From positions 2,501 through 61,403 of the forward strand of contig JAEPON010000021.1 in NCBI GenBank assembly GCA_017642895.1: 58,903 bases of DNA, given 5' to 3'. A program made the translations under genes and the position numbers. The stretch comes from Roseitalea sp. (GTDB lineage: Bacteria > Pseudomonadota > Alphaproteobacteria > Rhizobiales > Rhizobiaceae). Under the pieces are notes generated by a model. That model worked only from the letters and a program-made list of their open reading frames with translations, had not been told where the DNA came from and did no database searches. Of this stretch, positions 52,721-58,903 are shown piece after piece; the first letter of the stretch is position 1; every line of letters begins with the position of its first letter.

Positions 52721-53896
52721 ATGGAGCCGATCGTCATCGCCAGCGCCGCCCGCACGCCCGTGGGCTCGTTCAACGGGTCGTTTGCCAATGTGCCGGCGCA
52801 CCAGTTGGGCGCGACCGCCATCAAGGGGGCGCTTGAGCGCGCCGGCGTCGATCCGGCCGACGTTGATGAAGTGATCATGGGGCAGATCCTGGCGGCCGGC
52901 GAAGGCCAGAACCCGGCCCGGCAGGCGGCCATGGCCGCGGGTTGCCCGAAGGAAACCACCGCATGGGGCATCAACCAGCTTTGCGGGTCCGGCCTGCGTG
53001 CGGTTGCGCTCGGCATGCAGCAGATCGCCGCGGGCGACGCATCGATCATCGTGGCCGGCGGCCAGGAATCGATGTCCATGGCGCCCCACTGCGCGCATCT
53101 TCGCGGCGGCGTGAAGATGGGCGACTTCAAGATGCTCGACACGATGATGAAGGACGCGCTGACCGACGCTTTCTACGGCTATCCGATGGGCAACACGGCC
53201 GAGAATGTCGCCAAGCAGTGGCAATTGACGCGCGAACAGCAGGACGAATTCGCCGTCGCATCGCAGAACAAGGCCGAGGCCGCGCAGAAGGCCGGCAAGT
53301 TCAAGGACGAGATCGTCGCCCACACGATCAAGACCCGAAAGGGTGAGGTGGTCGTCGAGGAGGACGAATATATCAAGCACGGCGTGACGGTGGATTCGAT
53401 CGCCAAGCTGCGCCCTGTCTTTGACAAGGAAGGCACCGTGACCGCCGCCAACGCGTCGGGCATCAATGATGGCGGCGCCGCGACCGTGTTGATGAGCGTG
53501 GCCGAAGCCGAAAAGCGCGGCGTGACGCCGATGGCGCGGATCGTCTCTTGGGCGACGGCCGGCGTCGATCCTCAGATCATGGGCACCGGACCGATCCCCG
53601 CATCGCGCAAGGCGCTGGAAAAGGCCGGCTGGAAGGTCGATGATCTCGATCTGGTCGAAGCGAACGAAGCATTCGCCGCTCAGGCCTGCGCGGTCAACAA
53701 GGACATGGGCTGGAGCCCGGACATCGTCAACGTCAATGGCGGTGCGATCGCGATCGGCCATCCGGTCGGCGCGTCCGGCGCGCGGGTTCTCAACACGCTT
53801 TTGTTCGAGATGCAGCGCCGCGACGCCAACAAGGGCCTTGCAACGCTGTGCATCGGCGGCGGCATGGGCGTTGCCCTGTGCGTCGAACGCGACTGA
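52721..53896 (+). CDS. phaA: Acetyl-CoA acetyltransferase (beta-ketothiolase)
   Basis: Condenses two acetyl-CoA into acetoacetyl-CoA, the first step of PHB synthesis. The 391 residues are typical of biosynthetic thiolases: nucleophile Cys88 in N-Q-L-C-G-S-G-L-R, E-A-F-A-A-Q near 317, the catalytic histidine in I-A-I-G-H-P-V-G-A-S-G (about 346) and the second cysteine in L-C-I-G-G-G-M-G near 377. GAGGAG lies 9 bases before the ATG. First gene of phaAB, divergent from phaR; the synthase phaC is not in the window. Confidence 0.97.
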   Translation: MEPIVIASAARTPVGSFNGSFANVPAHQLGATAIKGALERAGVDPADVDEVIMGQILAAGEGQNPARQAAMAAGCPKETTAWGINQLCGSGLRAVALGMQQIAAGDASIIVAGGQESMSMAPHCAHLRGGVKMGDFKMLDTMMKDALTDAFYGYPMGNTAENVAKQWQLTREQQDEFAVASQNKAEAAQKAGKFKDEIVAHTIKTRKGEVVVEEDEYIKHGVTVDSIAKLRPVFDKEGTVTAANASGINDGGAATVLMSVAEAEKRGVTPMARIVSWATAGVDPQIMGTGPIPASRKALEKAGWKVDDLDLVEANEAFAAQACAVNKDMGWSPDIVNVNGGAIAIGHPVGASGARVLNTLLFEMQRRDANKGLATLCIGGGMGVALCVERD

Positions 53897-53915
53897 TCCA
53901 AGGCAAATGAAGGAT

Positions 53916-53973
53916 AGCGAATAGCGAGTGGGGTTGCGGAGGGCACCAGCCCATTCACCATTCGCTCTTCGCT
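53916..53973 (+). repeat. Hairpin repeat between phaA and phaB
   Basis: AGCGAATAGCGAGTGG (53916-53931) pairs with 53958-53973 over 16 positions: 14 Watson-Crick pairs, one G-U and one mismatch, with a 26-base loop. Each arm contains two AGCGA/TCGCT units. The run of AGCGAATAGCGA-type words recalls short intergenic repeats that I remember from Rhizobiales genomes. No U tract follows. It may tune phaB expression relative to phaA. Confidence 0.6.
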
Positions 53974-53992
53974 CAACACGGGAGGAGACACC

Positions 53993-54715
53993 ATGAGCAG
54001 AGTGGCGCTTGTCACCGGGGGAACGCGCGGCATCGGGGAGGCGATCTCGAAAGCATTGAAGGCCGCCGGCTATCAGGTCGCGGCGACCTATGCGGGCAAT
54101 GACGAAAAGGCCAAGGCCTTCACCGATGCGACCGGCATCAAGACCTACAAGTGGAATGTCGCCGACTATGACGAATCCAAGGCCGGCATCGAGAAGGTCG
54201 AAGCCGACCTCGGCCCGGTCGAGATCGTCGTCGCCAATGCCGGCATCACGCGCGATGCGCCCTTCCACAAGATGACGCCCGACCAGTGGAAGGATGTGAT
54301 CGACACCAACCTGACCGGTGTCTTCAACACCGTCCATCCGGTCTGGCCCGGCATGCGCGAACGCAAGTTCGGCCGCGTCATCGTCATCTCGTCGGTCAAC
54401 GGCCAGAAGGGCCAGTTCGCCCAGACCAACTATGCCGCCACCAAGGCCGGCGACATCGGCATCGTTCGCAGCCTCGCCCAGGAAGGCGCGCGCAACAACA
54501 TCACCGCCAACGCAGTCTGTCCGGGATATATCGCAACCGAGATGGTGATGGCCGTGCCCGAAAAGGTGCGCGAATCCATCATCGCCCAGATCCCGGCGGG
54601 CCGGCTCGGCGAACCCGAGGAGATCGCCCGTTGCGTGGCCTTCCTTGCCTCCGACGATGCCGGCTTCATCAACGGCTCGACCATCTCGGCCAACGGCGCG
54701 CAGTTCTTCGGCTGA
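53993..54715 (+). CDS. phaB: Acetoacetyl-CoA reductase
   Basis: NADPH-dependent SDR that reduces acetoacetyl-CoA to (R)-3-hydroxybutyryl-CoA for PHB synthesis. The 240 residues contain T-G-G-T-R-G-I-G (8-15), N-A-G-I-T-R-D (about 82-88), the catalytic Y-A-A-T-K (about 147-151) and C-P-G-Y-I-A-T-E-M-V (about 178-187). Second gene of the phaAB operon, after a 96-base gap holding a hairpin repeat. GGGAGGAG is a strong ribosome binding site. A clear terminator follows. Confidence 0.97.
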   Translation: MSRVALVTGGTRGIGEAISKALKAAGYQVAATYAGNDEKAKAFTDATGIKTYKWNVADYDESKAGIEKVEADLGPVEIVVANAGITRDAPFHKMTPDQWKDVIDTNLTGVFNTVHPVWPGMRERKFGRVIVISSVNGQKGQFAQTNYAATKAGDIGIVRSLAQEGARNNITANAVCPGYIATEMVMAVPEKVRESIIAQIPAGRLGEPEEIARCVAFLASDDAGFINGSTISANGAQFFG

Positions 54716-54737
54716 CCTGCGGTCAGATGATGTAAAG

Positions 54738-54766
54738 AAAGGGCAGCCCGTCGGCTGCCCTTTTTT
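54738..54766 (+). terminator. Rho-independent terminator of phaAB
   Basis: AAAGGGCAGCC-CGTC-GGCTGCCCTTT is a perfect 11-4-11 hairpin within a T6 run, 22 bases after the phaB stop. On the other strand the A-rich side would also support termination of aqpZ. Confidence 0.93.
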
Positions 54767-54784
54767 GTTGTCCGTCGTTTTTGG

Positions 54785-55510
54785 CTACGGCGTTTCGCCG
54801 GTTGCCGGTCCAGAGACTTCGTCCCTAAACAGGGCCTTGTACACGATGCCGGCGATGACAGCGCCCGCAATCGGCGCGATCCAGAACAGCCACAATTGCC
54901 CAAGCGCCCAGCTTCCATCGGCGAAAAAAGCAACACCCGTCGAGCGTGCAGGATTGACCGACGTGTTGGTCACCGGGATCGACACCAGATGGATCAGCGT
55001 CAGGCCCAGCCCGATGGCGATCGGCGCAAGACCGGCTGGAGCGTGGGATGATGTTGCGCCAAGGATGATGATCAGGAAGAAGAAGGTCAGGACCAGTTCG
55101 GCGGTGAAGGCGGCCGTCAACGAATAGCCGCCCGGCGAGTGTTCGCCATAGCCGTTCGATGCGAACCCGCCCGCTTCAAAGCCTGCCTGCCCGCTTGCGA
55201 TCAGGTAAAGAACCGCCGCGGCGGCAATCGCGCCGGCAAGCTGCGCCAAGATGTAAGGCAAAAGCCGCCCCGCCTCGAACCGGCCGGCGGCGAAGAGACC
55301 GAGCGACACAGCCGGGTTGAAATGGCCGCCGGAGATGCCGCCGACGGCATAGGCCATGGTCAGCACTGTCAGCCCAAAGGCGAACGACACGCCCAGAAGA
55401 CCGATGCCGACATCGGGAAAAGCGGCCGCCAGGACCGCGCTGCCGCATCCCCCGAAGACGAGCCAGAACGTGCCGAGAAACTCGGCGGCAACAGGTTTTG
55501 CCAGCGACAT
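54785..55510 (-). CDS. aqpZ: Aquaporin Z
   Basis: Water channel of the MIP family, 241 residues with six membrane helices and both half-helix pore motifs, H-F-N-P-A-V-S (about 62-68) and V-N-P-A-R-S-T-G (about 184-191), complete. The start is L-A-K-P-V-A-A-E-F-L-G-T-F-W-L-V-F-G-G, typical of AqpZ. The ATG at 55510 has a run of G residues (AAGGGGGG) upstream; an in-frame codon at 55561 would add a basic, non-conserved leader. Convergent with phaB across the terminator. The gene stands alone. Confidence 0.95.
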   Translation of the reverse strand: MSLAKPVAAEFLGTFWLVFGGCGSAVLAAAFPDVGIGLLGVSFAFGLTVLTMAYAVGGISGGHFNPAVSLGLFAAGRFEAGRLLPYILAQLAGAIAAAAVLYLIASGQAGFEAGGFASNGYGEHSPGGYSLTAAFTAELVLTFFFLIIILGATSSHAPAGLAPIAIGLGLTLIHLVSIPVTNTSVNPARSTGVAFFADGSWALGQLWLFWIAPIAGAVIAGIVYKALFRDEVSGPATGETP

Positions 55511-55675
55511 GAAAGAACCCCCCTTGTTGCGCGGGCAGCGGATTCGCATCCGGCCGCGCATGCCCCATCAGATGCGCGGATCGGCATCACCGTCCGTTAG
55601 CACAAGCGCGGCGGACCATGATGGCGCCAATCTGAACGGCAGATGAACGGACGCAGCGTCAATTCCGCGATTGCA

Positions 55676-57526
55676 TCACGCTGGCGGGTCTCGGCTTTCC
55701 TCGATCTCCTCACGCATCAGTTCGAGTTCCAGCCACTCCTCTTCCATCGCCGCATGGCGTGACCGGGCGGTTTCGAGCCGCTTGGCGGCCTCCGAAAAAC
55801 CGGACGGATCGCGCGAAAAGAAATCCGGATCGGCCATTTGCGTTTCAAGACCGGCGATCTCTTCAGACAGCCGTTCCATTTCGCCCGGCAGCGTCTCCAG
55901 CGCGTGCTTCTGCTTGAAGGAGAGTTTCCGTTGGCCGGGCGCCGGCTTTTTGTCCGGCCGTGCAGGTCCTTCGGCGGTTTTGGCGGGCTTTGTCCTGCTC
56001 GGTGACGGCACGGCCCGCCTCGCAAATTCCCGCCGCTGGGCAACCATGTCCGAATAGCCGCCCGCATAGGTGAGCCAATGGCCAGGGCGCGACGGATCGG
56101 GCGCGATCACAGCGCCGACGGTGCGGTCGAGAAAGTCGCGGTCATGGCTGACCAAGAGAACCGTGCCGTCGAACCCGGCGACCAGTTCCTGCAGCAGATC
56201 GAGCGTTTCCATGTCCAGATCGTTGGTCGGCTCGTCCAGAACCAGAAGGTTGGCCGGCCGTGCCAGAAGACGGGCCAGCACCAGCCGTGCCTTCTCACCG
56301 CCCGACAGGTCCCGCACGGGCGTGCGCGCCTGCTCGGGTTTGAACAGGAAATCCTTCATGTAGGAGGCGACGTGCTTCTGTCTGCCATTGACGACGAGCG
56401 ACTGGCCGCACCCGTCGGTGAGGAAGTGTTCCAGCGTCTCGTCGGGATCGAGCGCGGCGCGGCGCTGATCGAGAACGGCAATGTCGAGATTGGCGCCCAG
56501 GCGCACATGACCCGCATCGGGTTCGGCGGCGCCCGTCAGCAGGTTCACAAGGGTTGTCTTGCCGGCGCCGTTCGGCCCGACCAGCCCGATCCGGTCGCCA
56601 CGATGGATACGAAGGGAGAAATCGCGCACCAGCGGCTTTCCACCGAGCGTCTTGGAGACGTTTTCGGCCTCGATCACCAGCTTGCCGGAGGCGCGGGCGT
56701 CGCTCGCCTCCATTGTCGCCGCGCCCGGCGCCCTCTCATGGTCGCGAAACCGCTGGCGCAGCGATGTCAGTTCGGAAAGGCGGCGCTGGTTGCGCTTGCG
56801 CCGCGCCGTCACGCCATAGGTCAGCCAATGCTCCTCGCGCACGATCTTGCGCTTGAGCTTGTGCAGATCCCGCTCTTCTTCTTCGAAGATCCGGTCGCGC
56901 CATTCTTCGAAACCGGCAAACCCCTTTGCGTTCTCGCGCACGGTGCCCCGGTCGAGCCACACCGTCTTCCGTGTCAGCGTTTCGAGAAACCGCCGGTCGT
57001 GCGAGATGATGACCATTGCCGACCCCGACCGCGCCAGTTCACCTTCCAGCCATTCGATCGCCGGAAGGTCTAGATGGTTGGTCGGCTCGTCGAGCAGCAG
57101 CAGGTCCGGTTGCGGCGCCAGCGTCCGCGCCAGCGCGGCCCGCCGTGCCTCACCGCCCGAAAGACTGTTCGGCGAACGCGCTGGATCGAGGCCGAGTTCG
57201 GTCAGAAGACGGTCGGCGCGGTGCGGGTCGTCAAGCGGTCCGAGACCGGCGGCGGCATAGGCGTGAAGATCGCCATATCCCTCCAGATCGGGCGCCTGCG
57301 GCAGATAGCGGACCGTCGTTCCGCGCTCGGCGGTGACCGTGCCGGCGCCCGGTTCGACCAAGCCGGCCGCGATCTTGAGCAGCGTCGACTTGCCCGATCC
57401 GTTGCGCCCGACCAGCGCGAACCGGTCTGCCTGATGCACGGAAAAGGAGACGGCATCCAGAAGCGGCGTGCCGCCAAAGGTCAGCGTGACGTCTTCAAGA
57501 CGCATCAGGGGAGCGGCGATGGCCAT
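55676..57526 (-). CDS. uup: ABC-F family ATPase, Uup-like
   Basis: Soluble protein with two ABC ATPase domains and no membrane part, 616 residues. Domain 1 has G-R-N-G-S-G-K-S-T (about 38-46) and L-S-G-G-E-A-R-R (about 121-128); domain 2 has G-P-N-G-A-G-K-T-T (about 325) and L-S-G-G-E-K-A-R (about 417). The linker between them (about 215-270) carries basic residues (R-K-I-V-R-E-E-H-W), and the C-terminal extension after 520 is a helical, charged coiled coil characteristic of Uup. ABC-F proteins act on ribosomes, and Uup also on branched DNA intermediates. The starts at 57526 and 57505 are both possible. Confidence 0.92.
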   Translation of the reverse strand: MAIAAPLMRLEDVTLTFGGTPLLDAVSFSVHQADRFALVGRNGSGKSTLLKIAAGLVEPGAGTVTAERGTTVRYLPQAPDLEGYGDLHAYAAAGLGPLDDPHRADRLLTELGLDPARSPNSLSGGEARRAALARTLAPQPDLLLLDEPTNHLDLPAIEWLEGELARSGSAMVIISHDRRFLETLTRKTVWLDRGTVRENAKGFAGFEEWRDRIFEEEERDLHKLKRKIVREEHWLTYGVTARRKRNQRRLSELTSLRQRFRDHERAPGAATMEASDARASGKLVIEAENVSKTLGGKPLVRDFSLRIHRGDRIGLVGPNGAGKTTLVNLLTGAAEPDAGHVRLGANLDIAVLDQRRAALDPDETLEHFLTDGCGQSLVVNGRQKHVASYMKDFLFKPEQARTPVRDLSGGEKARLVLARLLARPANLLVLDEPTNDLDMETLDLLQELVAGFDGTVLLVSHDRDFLDRTVGAVIAPDPSRPGHWLTYAGGYSDMVAQRREFARRAVPSPSRTKPAKTAEGPARPDKKPAPGQRKLSFKQKHALETLPGEMERLSEEIAGLETQMADPDFFSRDPSGFSEAAKRLETARSRHAAMEEEWLELELMREEIEESRDPPA

Positions 57527-57612
57527 GGCGGTTCCGTTCGGGTGAGGGACCGGATGTGCCGTCTTGGCCTCTGGAAATCAAGGGCGATGCCCGGCGGACC
57601 GGGCCGCCACAA

Positions 57613-57638
57613 AAAAGCCCGCCGTGAGGCGGGCTTTT
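57613..57638 (-). terminator. Bidirectional terminator after the glycine-zipper lipoprotein gene
   Basis: AAAAGCCCGCC-GTGA-GGCGGGCTTTT is a perfect 11-4-11 hairpin. On the minus strand it is followed by more T residues (TTTTTT in total), 22 bases after the lipoprotein stop. It separates that gene from the Uup-like gene. Confidence 0.93.
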
Positions 57639-57660
57639 CCGGTGATCGCGTGCGCGCCGA

Positions 57661-57918
57661 TCAGGGGCAGCGGGCGATATAGGTCGAGCCGTCGGGATTG
57701 CGGTAACGGCAATTGCCATTGGCGAGCGTGCCGACCAGAAGGCCCGCGCCCGCGCCGACAGCGGTGCCGGCGATGATCTGGCCGGTGTTGCCGCCTGCAA
57801 CGGCTGCCGCGCCGCCGCCGATCAGCGCACCGGCCGCCGTGGTCTGTTCGGTGGTCGTGCAGCCGGCAGCAAGCATGCCTGCCGTCGCCACCGCCGCAAT
57901 GGTCAATCCAAGTTTCAT
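57661..57918 (-). CDS. Small glycine-zipper lipoprotein
   Basis: 85-residue outer-membrane-type lipoprotein. The signal peptide ends in the lipobox L-A-A-G-C (Cys20). It is followed by a glycine-zipper stretch (A-A-G-A-L-I-G-G-G-A-A-A-V-A-G-G, then A-V-G-A-G-A-G-L-L-V-G, about 28-65) as in the SlyB/YMGG family, and the C-terminal C-R-Y-R-N-P-D-G-S-T-Y-I-A-R-C-P, with two cysteines, is common in rhizobial relatives. Function unknown; the zipper may insert into or line the outer membrane. Single gene with its own terminator. Confidence 0.85.
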   Translation of the reverse strand: MKLGLTIAAVATAGMLAAGCTTTEQTTAAGALIGGGAAAVAGGNTGQIIAGTAVGAGAGLLVGTLANGNCRYRNPDGSTYIARCP

Positions 57919-57985
57919 GGGCTCAGTCTCCTATTTTGCCTGCGCCGATCTAAACACCCCATCAGGGCTTGCATTGTGTTGGTTA

Positions 57986-58648
57986 TCACACATCAAACGA
58001 TGCAACCAGCGCCGCGGTTCCACTGCCCAAAAGAATGCGCAGGCCCTCGGCCGACACGTTCGAAAGGGTCAGCGAGCTGCCCATCGCCACCTCCACGGCG
58101 TCCAGCGGCCAGTCCGCGCCTTCAATCGTCAATCGCGAAAGGGGCGAAAACGGGATGACCGAAAAAAGCGTGCCGGCCGGCCAGTCGGGCATGGCGGGCT
58201 CGCCGGGCAGCAACGGCATTGCCTCCTCCGTCCCGCTCGTCAGCAGCACCTTGATGTCCCGCTCGCCCGTCAGGCGCAGCGCCATCATGATGTGAAACAG
58301 CATGTGATCGCTGCGCGGCCCGCCCATCGCGCCGCACAGGACAAGCGACCGAGCGCCGGCGTCGAGCGCGCGCATCACCGCCAGTTCTCCGTCGGAAACC
58401 GCCTTGCGCGCCGGATGGTCCTGCCGGGGGACATGGCCATTGCGGCCAAGCAGGTCATCGGGCGTTGAATCGAAATCGCCGACCCAGACTTCAGGTTCGA
58501 GATCAAGCGCAGCGGCATGCCGCATGCCGCCATCGGCGGCGATCACACGGGCACCGGCAACCTGTGACCGCAGCCGGTCCGTCGGCGTCAGATCGCCGTC
58601 CATGAGAATTGCGAACCGCGCATCGCGGTCCTGTGTTGGCGCTGCCAT
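57986..58648 (-). CDS. thiN: Thiamine diphosphokinase
   Basis: Converts thiamine to thiamine diphosphate using ATP. The 220 residues show the thiamine pyrophosphokinase pattern: A-D-G-G-M-R-H-A-A-A-L (about 38-48), P-E-V-W-V-G-D-F-D-S (about 51-60), the basic P-R-Q-D-H-P-A-R-K (about 70-78), which stands where the usual K-D-x-T-D is found, and G-A-M-G-G-P-R-S-D-H (about 103-112) before a beta-rich thiamine-binding tail. Starts at 58651 and 58648 are adjacent; AAGG is placed better for 58648. It is divergent from a gene that begins with a TPP riboswitch, which fits a thiamine salvage locus. Confidence 0.88.
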   Translation of the reverse strand: MAAPTQDRDARFAILMDGDLTPTDRLRSQVAGARVIAADGGMRHAAALDLEPEVWVGDFDSTPDDLLGRNGHVPRQDHPARKAVSDGELAVMRALDAGARSLVLCGAMGGPRSDHMLFHIMMALRLTGERDIKVLLTSGTEEAMPLLPGEPAMPDWPAGTLFSVIPFSPLSRLTIEGADWPLDAVEVAMGSSLTLSNVSAEGLRILLGSGTAALVASFDV

Positions 58649-58762
58649 CATGACCTTGCTTAGCCCGGTTTTCACCGGCAGGCCAAGGGCTTGGCGTGTG
58701 CCGCGGGCGGAATTCGCGTGTCGGGCGCTTGAACCGGACCGACAGCGATGCTACGTCGAGAT

Positions 58763-58850
58763 TGCTCTAACGGGGTGCCGGAAACGGCTGAGAGGCGTCA
58801 TGCCAACCCGAAGAACCTGATCCGGTTAGCACCGGCGTAGGGATTAGACG
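58763..58850 (+). ncRNA. TPP riboswitch (THI element), target gene outside the window
   Basis: All conserved blocks of the thiamine diphosphate aptamer are present in order: P1 TCTAA (58766-58770) with TTAGA (58844-58848), GGGGTGC, the CTGAGA core (58788-58793), ACCCG, and GAACCTGATCCGG followed by GCGTAGGGA. It is on the plus strand, about 115 bases from the start of thiN on the other strand. The gene it controls begins right of 58903; a thiamine transporter or biosynthesis gene is expected. Confidence 0.95.
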
Positions 58851-58903
58851 CGATCGACGCGGTCGGACCCGCAGGCGCCTTTTCCCGTTCAACTCGAACC
58901 AAA

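Overview
This window is ordinary chromosomal DNA of a high-GC alphaproteobacterium, almost certainly order Hyphomicrobiales (Rhizobiales). The evidence is the set of lineage-typical families and neighbourhoods: a 180-kDa-type NAD-glutamate dehydrogenase, PhaR with phaAB, a SAM-II riboswitch before metA, a DUF4167 protein between prmC and clpB, lysC-ptsP-prfA-prmC, and argJ-GNAT-mutT. The genus cannot be decided from sequence alone. I see no prophage, insertion sequence, CRISPR array or integrase, and base and codon use look even throughout.

Layout, left to right. 0-0.3 kb: a strong outward-facing promoter with phased A-tracts. 0.3-10.8 kb: M23 peptidase, DHA2 exporter, etfBA, rhomboid protease with a divergent MarR-GNAT fusion, cobalamin adenosyltransferase, HIG1-like membrane protein, SDR, BrkB-like protein and a small membrane protein. 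10.8-16.2 kb: gluQ, AlkA-type glycosylase, HNH endonuclease, dsbB, exoD-like gene, tRNA-Leu(CAA) and an acyl-CoA synthetase. 16.2-22 kb: a CelD-type acetyltransferase with a Wzx/MOP flippase, then secA. 22-27.9 kb: parvulin PPIase, argJ, GNAT, mutT, a lone Flp pilin, a methyltransferase and comF. 27.9-40.9 kb: grxC, nitrilase, DUF1178, ubiG, lysC, ptsP, prfA, prmC, DUF4167, clpB and an L,D-transpeptidase. 41-45 kb: 3-hydroxybutyryl-CoA dehydrogenase, a small ORF, SAM-II/metA, GNAT and a UMF1 transporter. 45-52 kb: gdhZ and a three-gene pdxY operon. 52-54.8 kb: phaR and phaAB. 54.8-58.9 kb: aqpZ, an ABC-F ATPase, a glycine-zipper lipoprotein, thiN and, at the right edge, a TPP riboswitch whose target gene lies outside.

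Functional links. EtfAB, the hydroxybutyryl-CoA dehydrogenase, the acyl-CoA synthetase and PhaA/PhaB/PhaR join fatty-acid and amino-acid breakdown to polyhydroxybutyrate storage. LysC and MetA are steps of the aspartate family. PtsP is the entry point of the nitrogen PTS and stands near the large GDH. PrfA and its methylase PrmC are adjacent, as are secA and a periplasmic PPIase.

The signals I consider most worth following are non-coding: a LiuR-like triple-ACGT operator on the etfB promoter, a 123-nt foldable element filling the etfB-etfA gap, a 20-bp palindrome beside the start of the MarR-GNAT gene, a long structured leader before the DUF4167 gene, TGC-N3-GCA-type sites shared by three PHB-related loci, and a hairpin repeat between phaA and phaB. 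No clearly new multi-gene system is visible.
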